From contig NZ_BAABGY010000002.1 in the NCBI RefSeq assembly GCF_039541815.1, positions 310,001 through 374,000 of the forward strand: 64,000 nt of DNA. Direction: 5' to 3'. The number at the start of each line of letters is the position of its first letter. Position 1 is the stretch's first letter. The position numbers were made by a program, and so were the translations under genes. The notes beneath the pieces were generated by a model. The model searched no databases, had not been told where the DNA came from, and saw only the letters and a list, made by a program, of their open reading frames with translations. The stretch comes from Flavisolibacter amylovorans (GTDB lineage Bacteria > Bacteroidota > Bacteroidia > Chitinophagales > Chitinophagaceae). Positions 34,168 through 42,608 of this stretch are shown piece by piece.

Positions 34168-34198
34168 TTGATTAAAAATATACCGAACGGTATAATAT
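34168..34198 (+). promoter_or_regulatory. fabF-like gene promoter with operator in the spacer
   Basis: TTG (34168-34170) is followed by a 20-bp spacer and TATAATAT (from 34191), a fair match to the -33/-7 layout. The perfect dyad TATACCGAACGGTATA (34179-34194) fills the spacer. It matches the tetR-promoter site at 13 of 16 bases. Confidence 0.7.
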
Positions 34199-34279
34199 AG
34201 GATCAGTATCATCAAAGCGGCCCGAAGCGCCAGGCATCCTGGTTCTGCTGTGCCGCCAAACCGTATAAAGACCGCCATT

Positions 34280-35518
34280 ATGAAACGAGTAGTCATCACC
34301 GGCATGGGCGCCGTTACGCCCCTGGGCAATTCTGTACCCGCTTATTGGGACCGACTTCTTGCCGGCCGTTCGGGCGCCGGGCCCATCACCCGCTTTGATG
34401 CGTCCCGGTTCAAGACCCGCTTCGCCGCCGAAGTGAAGGACTTTGACCCGGCGCCGCTTTTTGAGAAGGGGGAGCTGCGCAAATACGATCGCTTTACCCA
34501 GTTCGCCGTGGCGGCTGCCGACGAGGCGCTGCGCCAGTCGGGCCTCGACGCCGGCAGCATCGACCGCACCCGCGCAGGCGTTATTCTCGGCGCGGGCGAC
34601 GGCGGGCTCGCCACCTTCGAGGAGCAGTTTGCCGCCTACGTCACGGGCGACGGCACGCCGCGCTTCAACCCGTTCTTTATCCCGAAGCGGATCGTCAACA
34701 TTGCCTCCGGCGTGCTCTCCATCCGCTACGGGTTCCAGGGGCCTTCCTTCACCACGGCCTCTGCCTGCGCTGCCGGCAACACGGCCATCATCGAGGCCTT
34801 CAACCAGGTGCGCTGGGGTAAGGCCGATGTGATGCTGGCCGGCGGCGCCGAGGCTTCGGTTACGCCCTCGTCGATCGGAGGGTTCAATGCCTCGAAAGCA
34901 CTCTCCACGGCCAACGAGGATCCGGCAGCTGCCTCCCGGCCCTTCGACCGCCAGCGCGACGGCTTCGTGTTGGGAGAAGGGGCAGGCATCCTCGTGTTGG
35001 AAAGCCTGGAGCATGCCACCGCGCGGGGCGCACGGATCCTTGGTGAAGTGGTGGGTGGCGGACTTGCCTCCGATGCCTATCACCTTACCGGTACGCACCC
35101 TGAGGGCGCCGGCGCTGCGCTGGGTATGCGGCTTGCGCTTGAAGAAGGCGGGATCGCGCCGGGGGAGGTAGACTATATCAACGCGCACGCCACCTCCACG
35201 CCGCAGGGCGACCGCTCGGAGCTGAGCGCCATCCTGTCGGTGTTCGGTGCAACGCCCGCCGTGGCCATCAGCGCCACCAAGTCGATGACGGGACACCTGC
35301 TGGGCGCGGCCGGCGCCATCGAGGCCATCGCCTGCGTGGAAGCCCTCCGCACCGGGTGGGTGCCGCCGACCATCAATACGAACGAGATCGAGGAAGGCTT
35401 CGCTGGTTTGAACATCGTTACCGGCGCTGCCGTGCAAAAGGAAATGCGCTATGCGCTGAGCAACACCTTCGGCTTTGGCGGGCACATTGCCTGCGTGCTG
35501 TTCCGGAAGTACGCGTGA
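34280..35518 (+). CDS. fabF: Beta-ketoacyl-ACP synthase II-like condensing enzyme
   Basis: 412 residues, normal for FabF/KAS II. It extends acyl chains by condensation with malonyl-ACP. The catalytic triad is visible: Cys in TASACAAGNTAI (about 165), His in NAHATSTPQGD (about 303) and His in KSMTGHLLGAAGA (about 339); FGFGGHIA near the end is the usual C-terminal glycine loop. It stands alone, without an ACP or fab cluster, under a TetR-type operator. It may serve a specialised lipid or an accessory role rather than bulk fatty acid synthesis. Confidence 0.88.
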   Translation: MKRVVITGMGAVTPLGNSVPAYWDRLLAGRSGAGPITRFDASRFKTRFAAEVKDFDPAPLFEKGELRKYDRFTQFAVAAADEALRQSGLDAGSIDRTRAGVILGAGDGGLATFEEQFAAYVTGDGTPRFNPFFIPKRIVNIASGVLSIRYGFQGPSFTTASACAAGNTAIIEAFNQVRWGKADVMLAGGAEASVTPSSIGGFNASKALSTANEDPAAASRPFDRQRDGFVLGEGAGILVLESLEHATARGARILGEVVGGGLASDAYHLTGTHPEGAGAALGMRLALEEGGIAPGEVDYINAHATSTPQGDRSELSAILSVFGATPAVAISATKSMTGHLLGAAGAIEAIACVEALRTGWVPPTINTNEIEEGFAGLNIVTGAAVQKEMRYALSNTFGFGGHIACVLFRKYA

Positions 35519-36064
35519 GCGCGCAGCTCAGGCGGAGGCGGAGGCGGAGGGGCCGGATCCGGTGTTCTGCCTCCGGTACGCTGGTGAGGAAGCGCTCGTT
35601 GAGCGTACGGAAGCGGCGTTCATAGAGCGCCATCTTCGTTTCGTTGTGGTGCCCGTGCGCCACTCATAGCTTGCCCGCATTGCGGGGAATGATCACGCGA
35701 AAAGCCTGGTGCGCGGCGAGGTCAGTGGCGGTGAAGCCAGGAATGTCTGCCGGGTGTTTAAGAGTCGCGCTCATCAGGGATGCTGTGGCGTGCTGCCGGC
35801 TGGGATGCTTTCCGGTCTTCGATCATCGCGGGGCCGGATGGTCCGTTGAGCCGGGTGATCAGCAGTTGTGGGGCCGGGTGCCATTCGGAGGTGAATACCT
35901 TCTTCAGGCAACAGGCTTTCGGCAACGGTCCGGGCGCTGCGGCTCCCTTGGCTTCACCTGTGTTACCGCATTTTATGAACCTGTGTTCATGTTTTTTCTT
36001 GCCGCAGGTGATTGGAACCCGCCTTGCGGACAGGCCAACTTCGCATCAACAAAAACAACACAGA
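35519..36064. other. Intergenic stretch between the ketosynthase and NTF2-like genes
   Basis: 546 bp. A hairpin ATGAAC-CTGT-GTTCAT (35975-35990) followed by GTTTTTTC could be a terminator. A GGCGGA microrepeat lies at about 35531-35550. A minus-strand frame near 35770-35960 has coding-like composition but no ATG. No gene called. Confidence 0.5.
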
Positions 36065-36424
36065 ATGACACGAACAGAGATCGAGCGCTCGCTCAACCAC
36101 CTCAACCAGCTTGTGCTCGAAGGCAAGATGATGGACGCCTTCGAACAGTATTACCACAACGACGTGGCCATGCAGGAGAACAACCAGCCGCCTACGTTGG
36201 GAAAGGATGCCAACCGGGAGCGCGAGCTCGCCTTCCTTGGCAGCATCACCGAGTTCCGCGGTGCGGCGGTGAAGCAACTCGCTGTCGGCGACGGCGTTTC
36301 CTTCGTGACCTGGCAGTACGACTATACCCACAAGGACTGGGGTGTGCGCAACTACACGCAGGTGTCGGTGCAGCAATGGCGGGACGGCCGCATCATCCAC
36401 GAGCAATTTCTTTACGCTAACTAA
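36065..36424 (+). CDS. NTF2-like (SnoaL-type) small protein
   Basis: 119 residues, cytoplasmic (no signal peptide). LNQLVLEGKMMDAFEQYYHN near residue 14 and the C-terminal VQQWRDGRIIHEQFLY strand pattern fit the SnoaL-like NTF2 fold, in which a cone-shaped barrel binds small molecules. No catalytic residues can be assigned. The ATG at 36065 is the only one that fits. It is a single gene; the next gene, DoxX, starts 244 bp later. Confidence 0.78.
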   Translation: MTRTEIERSLNHLNQLVLEGKMMDAFEQYYHNDVAMQENNQPPTLGKDANRERELAFLGSITEFRGAAVKQLAVGDGVSFVTWQYDYTHKDWGVRNYTQVSVQQWRDGRIIHEQFLYAN

Positions 36425-36668
36425 CTCCTGATCAAGATTAACCCCGGATATCGTGAGGCGCCAGGCGGGAGGAGCTGGTTTCTGAAACGCGGTAACGTAC
36501 TGCGATGGCGCATAGCATGCACAAAGTCGTTTACAACGGCGATACGTCTATTAAGTCACTAGACACGCAACGCCAGCCATTTCAGTGGATGCATCTGCTA
36601 TAATCACTTTCCCTCTCACGCCTGACGCCTCACGACCATTTTCGGGATAGTCAATAAAAAAAGCAATC

Positions 36669-37178
36669 ATGAAACAGATCCTCTTCGCAACTACCCGCAG
36701 CAGCGCCCCGCTGTTCCTGCGCCTCCTCCTCGGCATCGTGCTCTTTCCGCATGGTGCGCAAAAGCTGCTCGGCTGGTTCGGCGGCTTCGCCTTCGAAGGC
36801 TCGATGGGCTACTTCACCGGCACCGTCGGCCTTCCCTGGATCGTAGGCTTCCTCGTGATCCTGGTCGAGTTCTTCGGGCCGCTCTTCCTGATCCTGGGCT
36901 TCGCCACCCGCTTCTGGAGCCTGGCCATCTTTTTCGTTATGAGCGGCATTGTCGTCACCTCCATGCACGACTACTTCTTCATGAATTGGTTCGGCAACCA
37001 GAAGAGCGAGGGCATGGAGTTCTTCCTGCTCACGATCGGGATGTCGCTCTCGCTCCTGGTGAGCGGGTCGGGCCGCTGGGCGGTTGATCGCCTGCTCCAG
37101 CGCCGCGCCGATGCCGCGCGCCTCGGCGGGGCCCGCTTCCCGGTGCCGGAGTTCTCCGCGCAGGAGCTCCGCGCCTGA
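36669..37178 (+). CDS. DoxX family membrane protein
   Basis: 169 residues with four predicted membrane helices. The DoxX signature is seen in LFLRLLLGIVLFPHGAQKL (residues 15-33) with FGGFAFEGSMGYF and VEFFGPLFLILGFATRFW following. Family members are linked to thiosulfate-quinone or redox and envelope functions, but a specific role here is not indicated. It stands alone upstream of the Crp/Fnr gene. Confidence 0.88.
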   Translation: MKQILFATTRSSAPLFLRLLLGIVLFPHGAQKLLGWFGGFAFEGSMGYFTGTVGLPWIVGFLVILVEFFGPLFLILGFATRFWSLAIFFVMSGIVVTSMHDYFFMNWFGNQKSEGMEFFLLTIGMSLSLLVSGSGRWAVDRLLQRRADAARLGGARFPVPEFSAQELRA

Positions 37179-37294
37179 CCGGGCACCCTTCATCCCGGCA
37201 ATGCAACCGGCAGGCCCTGTACTCCCGGGGGCTTCCCGGTTGCCGCTTCGGCATCTTGCCCGGGTTGTGTACCTTGCAGGACACCGATCCTGCT

Positions 37295-37882
37295 ATGTAC
37301 GAGCTGCTGTTTCGCCACCTGGACAAGTATGTGACCCTGACGGAAGAAGAGCGGGCACTCTGTGTGCCCTTTTTCGAGCACCGCAAGTTCCGGAAGCGCC
37401 AGTTCCTGCTCCAGGAGGGCGAGGTGAGCCGCTACGAGTATTTCATCCTGAAGGGCTGCGCGCGGATCTACGAGGTCGACGAGAATGGGCAGGAGCACAT
37501 CCTCCAGTTTGGCATCGAGGAATGGTGGGTGGGCGACATGCACAGCTTCTTCACCGGTACGCCGTCGCGGTACAGCATCGACTGCATCGAGGACTGCGAT
37601 GTGCTCCGCATGACGGCCGAAAACCACGAGCGCCTGTGTGCCGCCGTGCCGAAGCTCGAGCGTCATTTCCGGAAACTCATCCAGTGGGCCTATGTCGCCT
37701 CGGTGCAGCGGATCCAGTCTGCAATGAGCAAGTCGGCCGGGGAGCGGTACCTGGAATTTATTACGAAATATCCGCAGATCGAGCAGCGCGTGCCCAATCA
37801 CTACATCGCCTCTTACCTCGGCATCACGCCGCAAAGCCTGAGCCGCGTGCGGAGCCGGCGTCTCTCGGAAAGTAAAAAATAA
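37295..37882 (+). CDS. Crp/Fnr-family transcriptional regulator
   Basis: 195 residues from the ATG at 37295; the earlier TTG is not needed. Residues about 25-115 are a cyclic-nucleotide-binding-type beta-roll (FRKRQFLLQEGEVSRYEYFI). The Cys pattern of oxygen-sensing FNR is absent. The C-terminal winged helix has VPNHYIASYLGITPQSLSRV, where SR at the end of the recognition helix is shared with FNR-type readers of TTGAT half-sites. A perfect TTGAT-N4-ATCAA box lies 2 kb away at 40009. Ligand unknown. Confidence 0.88.
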   Translation: MYELLFRHLDKYVTLTEEERALCVPFFEHRKFRKRQFLLQEGEVSRYEYFILKGCARIYEVDENGQEHILQFGIEEWWVGDMHSFFTGTPSRYSIDCIEDCDVLRMTAENHERLCAAVPKLERHFRKLIQWAYVASVQRIQSAMSKSAGERYLEFITKYPQIEQRVPNHYIASYLGITPQSLSRVRSRRLSESKK

Positions 37883-38063
37883 AAATCAAAAACGGCAGCC
37901 ATTGCTGCTGTGCACTTGGCCGTTTGGGAATGAAGGGGGCCTGGATGCGCCAGCCGGTCCGGTCCCCGTGTTTCTACAATTGATACCGATTGGTGACCGG
38001 GCTGCACCGGCACGCGGGAGACCGTAGAGACTGTTCGACTTATTCGATCACTGCTCATCGGAT

Positions 38064-38110
38064 CGCGCAAGCGCGGGGAGCGCCGTCGTGCATCGAGGCC
38101 GCTTGCGGCC
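38064..38110. repeat. Palindrome-capped repeat, short copy
   Basis: 47 bp with caps CGCGCAAGCGCG (38064-38075) and GGCCGCTTGCGGCC (38097-38110) and a short core (GGGAGCGCCGTCGTGCATCGA). It looks like an internally deleted version of the 130-140 bp elements. Confidence 0.6.
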
Positions 38111-38174
38111 GACCTTTTCACCCTTTCCTGATGATCATTTACCTCAAACAGTCTCCAAGCGAAAAGAATTCTTC

Positions 38175-39038
38175 ATGAACATCGACGTACACATCATCCA
38201 GGCGTTCAGCCAGGACGGCAGGGGCGGCAACGGCGCGGGCGTGGTACTCGGCGCCGACGCGCTCAGCGAGGCCCAGATGCAACAGGTAGCCGCACAGGTA
38301 GGGTTATCGGAAACGGCTTTTGCCTCGGCTTCGCGCCTCGCCGATATCCGCCTTGATTTCTTCACACCTACCCGCCGCATCGCCCACTGCGGCCACGCCA
38401 CCATCGGCACCTTCAGCTACCTGCGGCAGCAAGGGCGCTTGCAGGGCGATGTCTCCAGCAAGGAAACCGTCGACGGGTTGCGGGCGATCCGCTTTGCCGG
38501 CCACGAGGCCTACATGGAGCAGTCGGCGCCGCGGGTTACCGTGGTAGATCCGCAGACGGCCGCCGCGGTGCGGACCGCGCTGGCGATTCCGCCCGAAGCG
38601 GTTGCGGCGGTACCCGAGATCATCAACACAGGCAACGGCTTCCTGCTGGTAGAACTGAGCAAAGCTGCGGAGCTCGCCGCGCTCGTGCCCGACCAGGCGC
38701 TCGTACGGCAACTGTCGGAACACTTCGGGCTCGTGGGCTTCTACGTATTTGTACGGGGCGGAGTCGATGGGCTCGATGCCGTGGCCCGCATGTTCGCGCC
38801 GGCTTATGGCATTGATGAGGAGGCGGCTACGGGTATGGCGGCAGGTCCGCTCGGCTGCTACCTCTGGGCGCGCGACCCGGAGCGCCGGGCGCACTACCGG
38901 ATCGGGCAGGGCTATCACCTGAAAGTGCCTTCGCCCTCGCTGCTCCAAGTAACGATCGAGTCGGACGCCTCCGGGATCACGCGGGTGTTCGCCGGCGGCA
39001 CTGCCTACCGGTTGCGGACGCTTACGGTCGCGATCTAG
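38175..39038 (+). CDS. PhzF-family isomerase
   Basis: 287 residues. The PhzF/diaminopimelate-epimerase-like fold is recognised by the N-terminal VHIIQAFSQDGRGGNGAGVVL, LSETAFAS near residue 48, RIAHCGHATIGT near 71, and EEAATGMAAGPLGCYLW near 216. The catalytic Glu of PhzF fits the SETAF motif. The substrate cannot be told; most family members outside phenazine clusters are uncharacterised. The start at 38175 leads directly into the conserved domain. Its stop overlaps the convergent dioxygenase gene by 4 bp. Confidence 0.88.
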   Translation: MNIDVHIIQAFSQDGRGGNGAGVVLGADALSEAQMQQVAAQVGLSETAFASASRLADIRLDFFTPTRRIAHCGHATIGTFSYLRQQGRLQGDVSSKETVDGLRAIRFAGHEAYMEQSAPRVTVVDPQTAAAVRTALAIPPEAVAAVPEIINTGNGFLLVELSKAAELAALVPDQALVRQLSEHFGLVGFYVFVRGGVDGLDAVARMFAPAYGIDEEAATGMAAGPLGCYLWARDPERRAHYRIGQGYHLKVPSPSLLQVTIESDASGITRVFAGGTAYRLRTLTVAI

Positions 39039-39868
39039 CCGAATTGCACCGAGGTCATGGTGAGCGAGCCACCAACGGCTTTGTCGTTGAAGAACGAGAC
39101 GGGATCATGGGCGCCCTGAAGGCCGAGGGTATAAAGCAGTGGCCAGTAGTGCTCGGGTGTGGGGATGGCGAGCTGCGCGGCGCGGCCGAGCTCCTCGTAG
39201 CGGATAAGGCGACCGTGCGCGCCGCCGGAAATAAGGTTCTTAAACGTATCGTTGATCTCGTGTGCCCAGTCGTAGCCGAATTCCGGTTCGTTGATGCGAT
39301 CCCAGGCCACCATCCGCAGGTTGTGCACCATATTGCCGCTGCCCAGGATAAGCACGCCCTTGCGGCGCAGGGCATAGAGCTCCTTCGCCAGGTCGTAGTG
39401 GTACTGCGGACCCTTTGTGGCGTCGATGCTGAGCTGCAGCACGGGTATGTCGGCATCGGGGTACATGTGGCGGACGATGGTCCAGGCGCCGTGGTCAAGG
39501 CCCCAGTCGTGGTCGAGCTCTGCCTTGGTAGAAGAGAGGAGGGCTGCGGTCTCCGCTGCGAGTGCGGGATCGCCTGGCGCGGGGTATTGCACCGCGAAGA
39601 GCTCCTTCGGGAAGCCGCCGAAGTCGTGGATGGTGCGTGGCGCGTTCATGGCCGTGATGCGGGTGCCGCGCGTGAGCCAGTGTGCCGAGATCACCAGCAC
39701 GGCTTTGGGTTTGGGGATGCTCCGGGCCAGTTGGCTCCACTTCCGGCTGAAGGCCGTGTCTTCGATGCCGTTCATCGGCGAGCCGTGGCCTACAAAAAGC
39801 ACGGGCATCAGGTGCCCGTCGGCACGAAGCTCGCCCGTAAAGCGGTTGAAAGCGGATAAGGTCGTCAT
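39035..39868 (-). CDS. LigB-type extradiol dioxygenase (YgiD/DOPA-dioxygenase family)
   Basis: 277 residues from the ATG at 39868 (MTTLSAFNRF, as in YgiD-type proteins); an ATG at 39916 is possible but less likely. It is a non-heme iron or zinc enzyme that opens catechol rings. Metal ligands fit VLFVGHGSPMN (His near 30), VISAHWLTRGT (His near 62) and LDHGAWTIVRHMYPDA (about 130). LGSGNMVHNLR near 178 is the other conserved segment. The natural substrate is unknown. It is divergent from terC, with an FNR-type box between. Confidence 0.9.
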   Translation of the reverse strand: MTTLSAFNRFTGELRADGHLMPVLFVGHGSPMNGIEDTAFSRKWSQLARSIPKPKAVLVISAHWLTRGTRITAMNAPRTIHDFGGFPKELFAVQYPAPGDPALAAETAALLSSTKAELDHDWGLDHGAWTIVRHMYPDADIPVLQLSIDATKGPQYHYDLAKELYALRRKGVLILGSGNMVHNLRMVAWDRINEPEFGYDWAHEINDTFKNLISGGAHGRLIRYEELGRAAQLAIPTPEHYWPLLYTLGLQGAHDPVSFFNDKAVGGSLTMTSVQFG

Positions 39869-40008
39869 GGCAAGTACTCCGTTGACGGCGGTATGCCCGA
39901 AATCGCTCCGGTGCATCGGGGTCGTCGTTTTTAAGCGGGAGCGGCTCCCGCCCTGTAAAGGTAGAACGGCCTGCCCGGCGCCCTCTTGAGGCAGGTTAAG
40001 AAAGAACA

Positions 40009-40022
40009 TTGATCCACATCAA
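40009..40022. promoter_or_regulatory. Perfect FNR/CRP-type box between dioxygenase and terC genes
   Basis: TTGATCCACATCAA matches the FNR consensus TTGAT-N4-ATCAA exactly. It is centred about 46 bp before the expected transcription start of terC (after CATCTTTG at 40048-40055), near the position used by class II activators. It could also serve the divergent dioxygenase gene. Confidence 0.65.
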
Positions 40023-40073
40023 GTAGGCGCGGCACTGCAATTGCAGCCATCTTTGCGGAATAATTTCGAAAGC

Positions 40074-40832
40074 ATGGAACAAGTGATCGCCCTTCTCACC
40101 CTGATCTTACTGGAAGTCGTTCTGGGGCTCGACAACGTCATCTTTATCTCGATCGTGGCGGCCCGGCTCCCGAAGGAGCAGCAGCAGAAGGCCCGCCGGC
40201 TCGGCCTGATCCTGGCCATGTTCCTCCGCCTCGCGCTGCTGGGCATCATCTCGATCATCCTGAAGCTGCAAGGCACCCTCTTTACGCTGGCCGACCGCGA
40301 CATTTCCGGTAAGGACCTCATCCTGATCGCAGGCGGACTGTTCCTCATCTACAAGGCCTCTACCGAGATCTACCACAAGATGGAGGGCGAGGACGGTGAT
40401 ACGCAGGTCAACGTGAAGGGCAACTCGTTCAAGAGCGTCATCATCCAGATCCTGATCCTCGACCTTGTGTTCTCCGTGGATTCCATCATCACCGCCATCG
40501 GCATGGTGCAGGAGCTGTGGATCATGTACGTGGCCGTGGTCGTTACCGTAGGCATCATGCTGTTCGCCTCGGAACCCATTGCGCGCTTCATCCACAAGCA
40601 CCCGGCCTTCAAGATGCTGGCGCTTTCCTTCCTCGTGCTCATCGGCGTTTCGCTAATGGGCGAGGGGCTCGACTTCCATATCCCGAAGGGCTATATCTAT
40701 TTCTCGATGGCCTTTGCGCTCGGGGTGGACCTGCTGCAGATCCGCATGAACAAGCCGAAGACCCCGCCGGTGGACCTGCGCGAGCACTATCGCCCCGAGG
40801 ACGAGGCCGAGGCGCACAAAGTGATGAAATAA
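40074..40832 (+). CDS. TerC family integral membrane protein
   Basis: 252 residues with about seven membrane helices. The family motifs LEVVLGLDNVIFI (residues about 14-26) and LDLVFSVDSIITAIGM (about 136-151), each with an intramembrane Asp, are the TerC signature; they are thought to form a metal or ion site. Homologues act in tellurite resistance and in manganese export to secreted proteins. It is a single gene after a CATCTTTG box and an FNR-type site, ending in a clear terminator. Confidence 0.9.
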   Translation: MEQVIALLTLILLEVVLGLDNVIFISIVAARLPKEQQQKARRLGLILAMFLRLALLGIISIILKLQGTLFTLADRDISGKDLILIAGGLFLIYKASTEIYHKMEGEDGDTQVNVKGNSFKSVIIQILILDLVFSVDSIITAIGMVQELWIMYVAVVVTVGIMLFASEPIARFIHKHPAFKMLALSFLVLIGVSLMGEGLDFHIPKGYIYFSMAFALGVDLLQIRMNKPKTPPVDLREHYRPEDEAEAHKVMK

Positions 40833-40866
40833 GCGTTTGTGGTTTTCAGGTTGACATTTGTAGTTG

Positions 40867-40897
40867 AGGGAGAGCGGTAGCTGCTCCCTTTTTCGTC
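40867..40897 (+). terminator. Terminator after terC
   Basis: GGGAGAGCGGTAGCTGCTCCC forms a stem with one bulge and is followed by TTTTTCG. It lies 35 bp after the terC stop, facing the convergent antiporter gene. Confidence 0.75.
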
Positions 40898-40914
40898 GGA
40901 TCCGACGGCTCCCT

Positions 40915-42390
40915 TTAAGCCTTGGGGGCCGCACCGGTCAGGGTTTCGGCGAACCGGGCGATGGCGCGGTCGTCTTCCGCCAGTAGGTGCAGCACATCGT
41001 TGGCCAGCAGCCGCGTAGAGCCGTTCGGGGCGATGTAGAGGCCGTTCCGCTTTACCGTGAGGATGTTGAGCGCCGCGGGTACATTGAGCTCTACGATGCG
41101 CTTGCCGGCCGCGGGGGCGCCTTCCGGGAGCAACAGTTCCCGCATTTCCGTTTTGATATTGTCGTGGTGCTCGAAATCCTGTACCCGCGTAGGATCGGTG
41201 GGCTTGCGCACCGCCACGCGCAGGAGCCGCGCCACGAAGGGCAACGTGGTGCCCTGCAGCAGCACGGAGGTGACGGAGATAAAGAAAACGAGGTTGAAGA
41301 TCAGCTCCGCTTTCTGGATGCCTGCCAAAAGGGGATAGGTCGCGAACACGATCGGCACGCTCCCGCGCAGGCCCACCCAGGAGAGGAAGAGCTTGCTTCG
41401 TGTGTTGGTCTTCGAGAACGAAAGGGCCGCGAATACACCGAGCGGGCGCGCTACAAAGATCAGGAAGGCCGAGATGATGAGCCCGGTGCCTACGAGCGGC
41501 AGGATGCGCGACGGAAATACCTGCAGCCCCAGGGTTAGGAAGAGGATGATCTGCATGAGCCAGGCCTGCCCGTCGTAAAACCGCGACACGCTCCGCCGGC
41601 GCACCATCGGGCTGTTGCCCATGATGACGGCGCAGAGGTAGATGGCTAGGAAGCCGTTGCCACCCAGGAGGTGCGTGAACGAGTAGGTGAAGAGCGCGAG
41701 CGCGAGGGTGAGCACGGGGTAGAGTCCGTTCGTCTCAAGCCCGATGTTATTGATGAGCCAGACCGAGATGCGTCCCATCATCCAGCCCAGCAGGCCGCCC
41801 AGGACGAACTCGCGCGCGAACGAAAGCAGCAGCTGCCCGAACGAGCTGTCGTTACCGGCCACGATGGCCGTGAGGGTGATGGTGAGGAAGTAGACCATCG
41901 GGTCGTTGGAGCCGCTCTCGAGCTCCAGCACGGGCCGGAGCGAGCCCTTGAGGCCGATGCCCCTGCCGCGGAGGATGGAGAACACCGCGGCGGCGTCGGT
42001 GGCGGAGACCACGGAGCCGAGCAGCAGGCCTTCGGCCCAGGTAAAATCGAACCCATAGTGGAGGAAGGCGCCGACGGAACCGGCGGTAAAGAGCACGCCG
42101 ACCGTGGAGAGCGAGATGCCGCGCCCGAGCACCGGGCGGATGCTTTCCCAGTGGGTGTCGAGCCCGCCGGAGAAAAGGATGAAGTTGAGGGCCACGATGC
42201 CGATGAGCTGGGCGAGCGCCGGGTTGTCGAAATGAATGCCGCCGATGCCTTCGGAGCCGGCGGCGATGCCGATGAGCAGGAAAAAGATCAGTGTAGGCAC
42301 GCCCAGCCGCCGCAGCGTCTTGCCGGCGATCACACTGATGAGCAGGAGCATGGAGCCGATCAGGAGGATATTATCGGGTTTGAGAAACAT
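40915..42390 (-). CDS. K+ or Na+/H+ antiporter, CPA1 type with TrkA-C domain (CvrA/NhaP2-like)
   Basis: 491 residues. Residues about 5-385 are an NhaP-type exchanger with 12-13 helices; LLLGSVVSATDAAAVFSIL (about 125) and LESGSNDPMVYFLT (about 155) carry the Asp residues for ion exchange. Residues about 405-485 are a soluble TrkA-C (RCK-C) domain (VELNVPAALNILTVKRNGLY), as in NhaP2/CvrA, which regulates K+/H+ exchange. It is preceded 51 bp upstream by a 35-residue membrane peptide gene on the same strand. Confidence 0.9.
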   Translation of the reverse strand: MFLKPDNILLIGSMLLLISVIAGKTLRRLGVPTLIFFLLIGIAAGSEGIGGIHFDNPALAQLIGIVALNFILFSGGLDTHWESIRPVLGRGISLSTVGVLFTAGSVGAFLHYGFDFTWAEGLLLGSVVSATDAAAVFSILRGRGIGLKGSLRPVLELESGSNDPMVYFLTITLTAIVAGNDSSFGQLLLSFAREFVLGGLLGWMMGRISVWLINNIGLETNGLYPVLTLALALFTYSFTHLLGGNGFLAIYLCAVIMGNSPMVRRRSVSRFYDGQAWLMQIILFLTLGLQVFPSRILPLVGTGLIISAFLIFVARPLGVFAALSFSKTNTRSKLFLSWVGLRGSVPIVFATYPLLAGIQKAELIFNLVFFISVTSVLLQGTTLPFVARLLRVAVRKPTDPTRVQDFEHHDNIKTEMRELLLPEGAPAAGKRIVELNVPAALNILTVKRNGLYIAPNGSTRLLANDVLHLLAEDDRAIARFAETLTGAAPKA

Positions 42391-42441
42391 AAGCGGTGGG
42401 TTTGCCTACACTGAATGTAAAGTAAAGAATGTGTTCGCCGT

Positions 42442-42549
42442 TTATTGGTTGGCATCCCGCTTCCGGTCGCGGGCGTTGACGAACATAAGGAGGCCGATGA
42501 TGAGCGCAATTACGCCCAGCAGGACCCCGGCAGTGAGTGCTACGGCCAT
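42442..42549 (-). CDS. 35-residue single-helix membrane peptide
   Basis: The sequence starts MAVALTAGVLLGVIALIIGL, continues with LMFVNARDRKRDANQ and then TAA. The layout is one membrane helix followed by a basic, hydrophilic tail, typical of small transporter subunits such as KdpF, though it is not recognisably KdpF. It is complete, has an ATG and lies 51 bp before the antiporter gene on the same strand. It is short enough for chance, but the composition is clearly not random. Confidence 0.6.
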   Translation of the reverse strand: MAVALTAGVLLGVIALIIGLLMFVNARDRKRDANQ

Positions 42550-42608
42550 GGGTTAGAGGTTTGAAGTAAGCAATAGGAGTTTCGCGTCGGTAGAAAAACG
42601 ACGGATGC

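Noticed and set aside
35770..35960. Minus-strand frame with coding-like composition ending near 35768
   Set aside because: About 50 codons with no ATG in reach and no promoter; too short to support.
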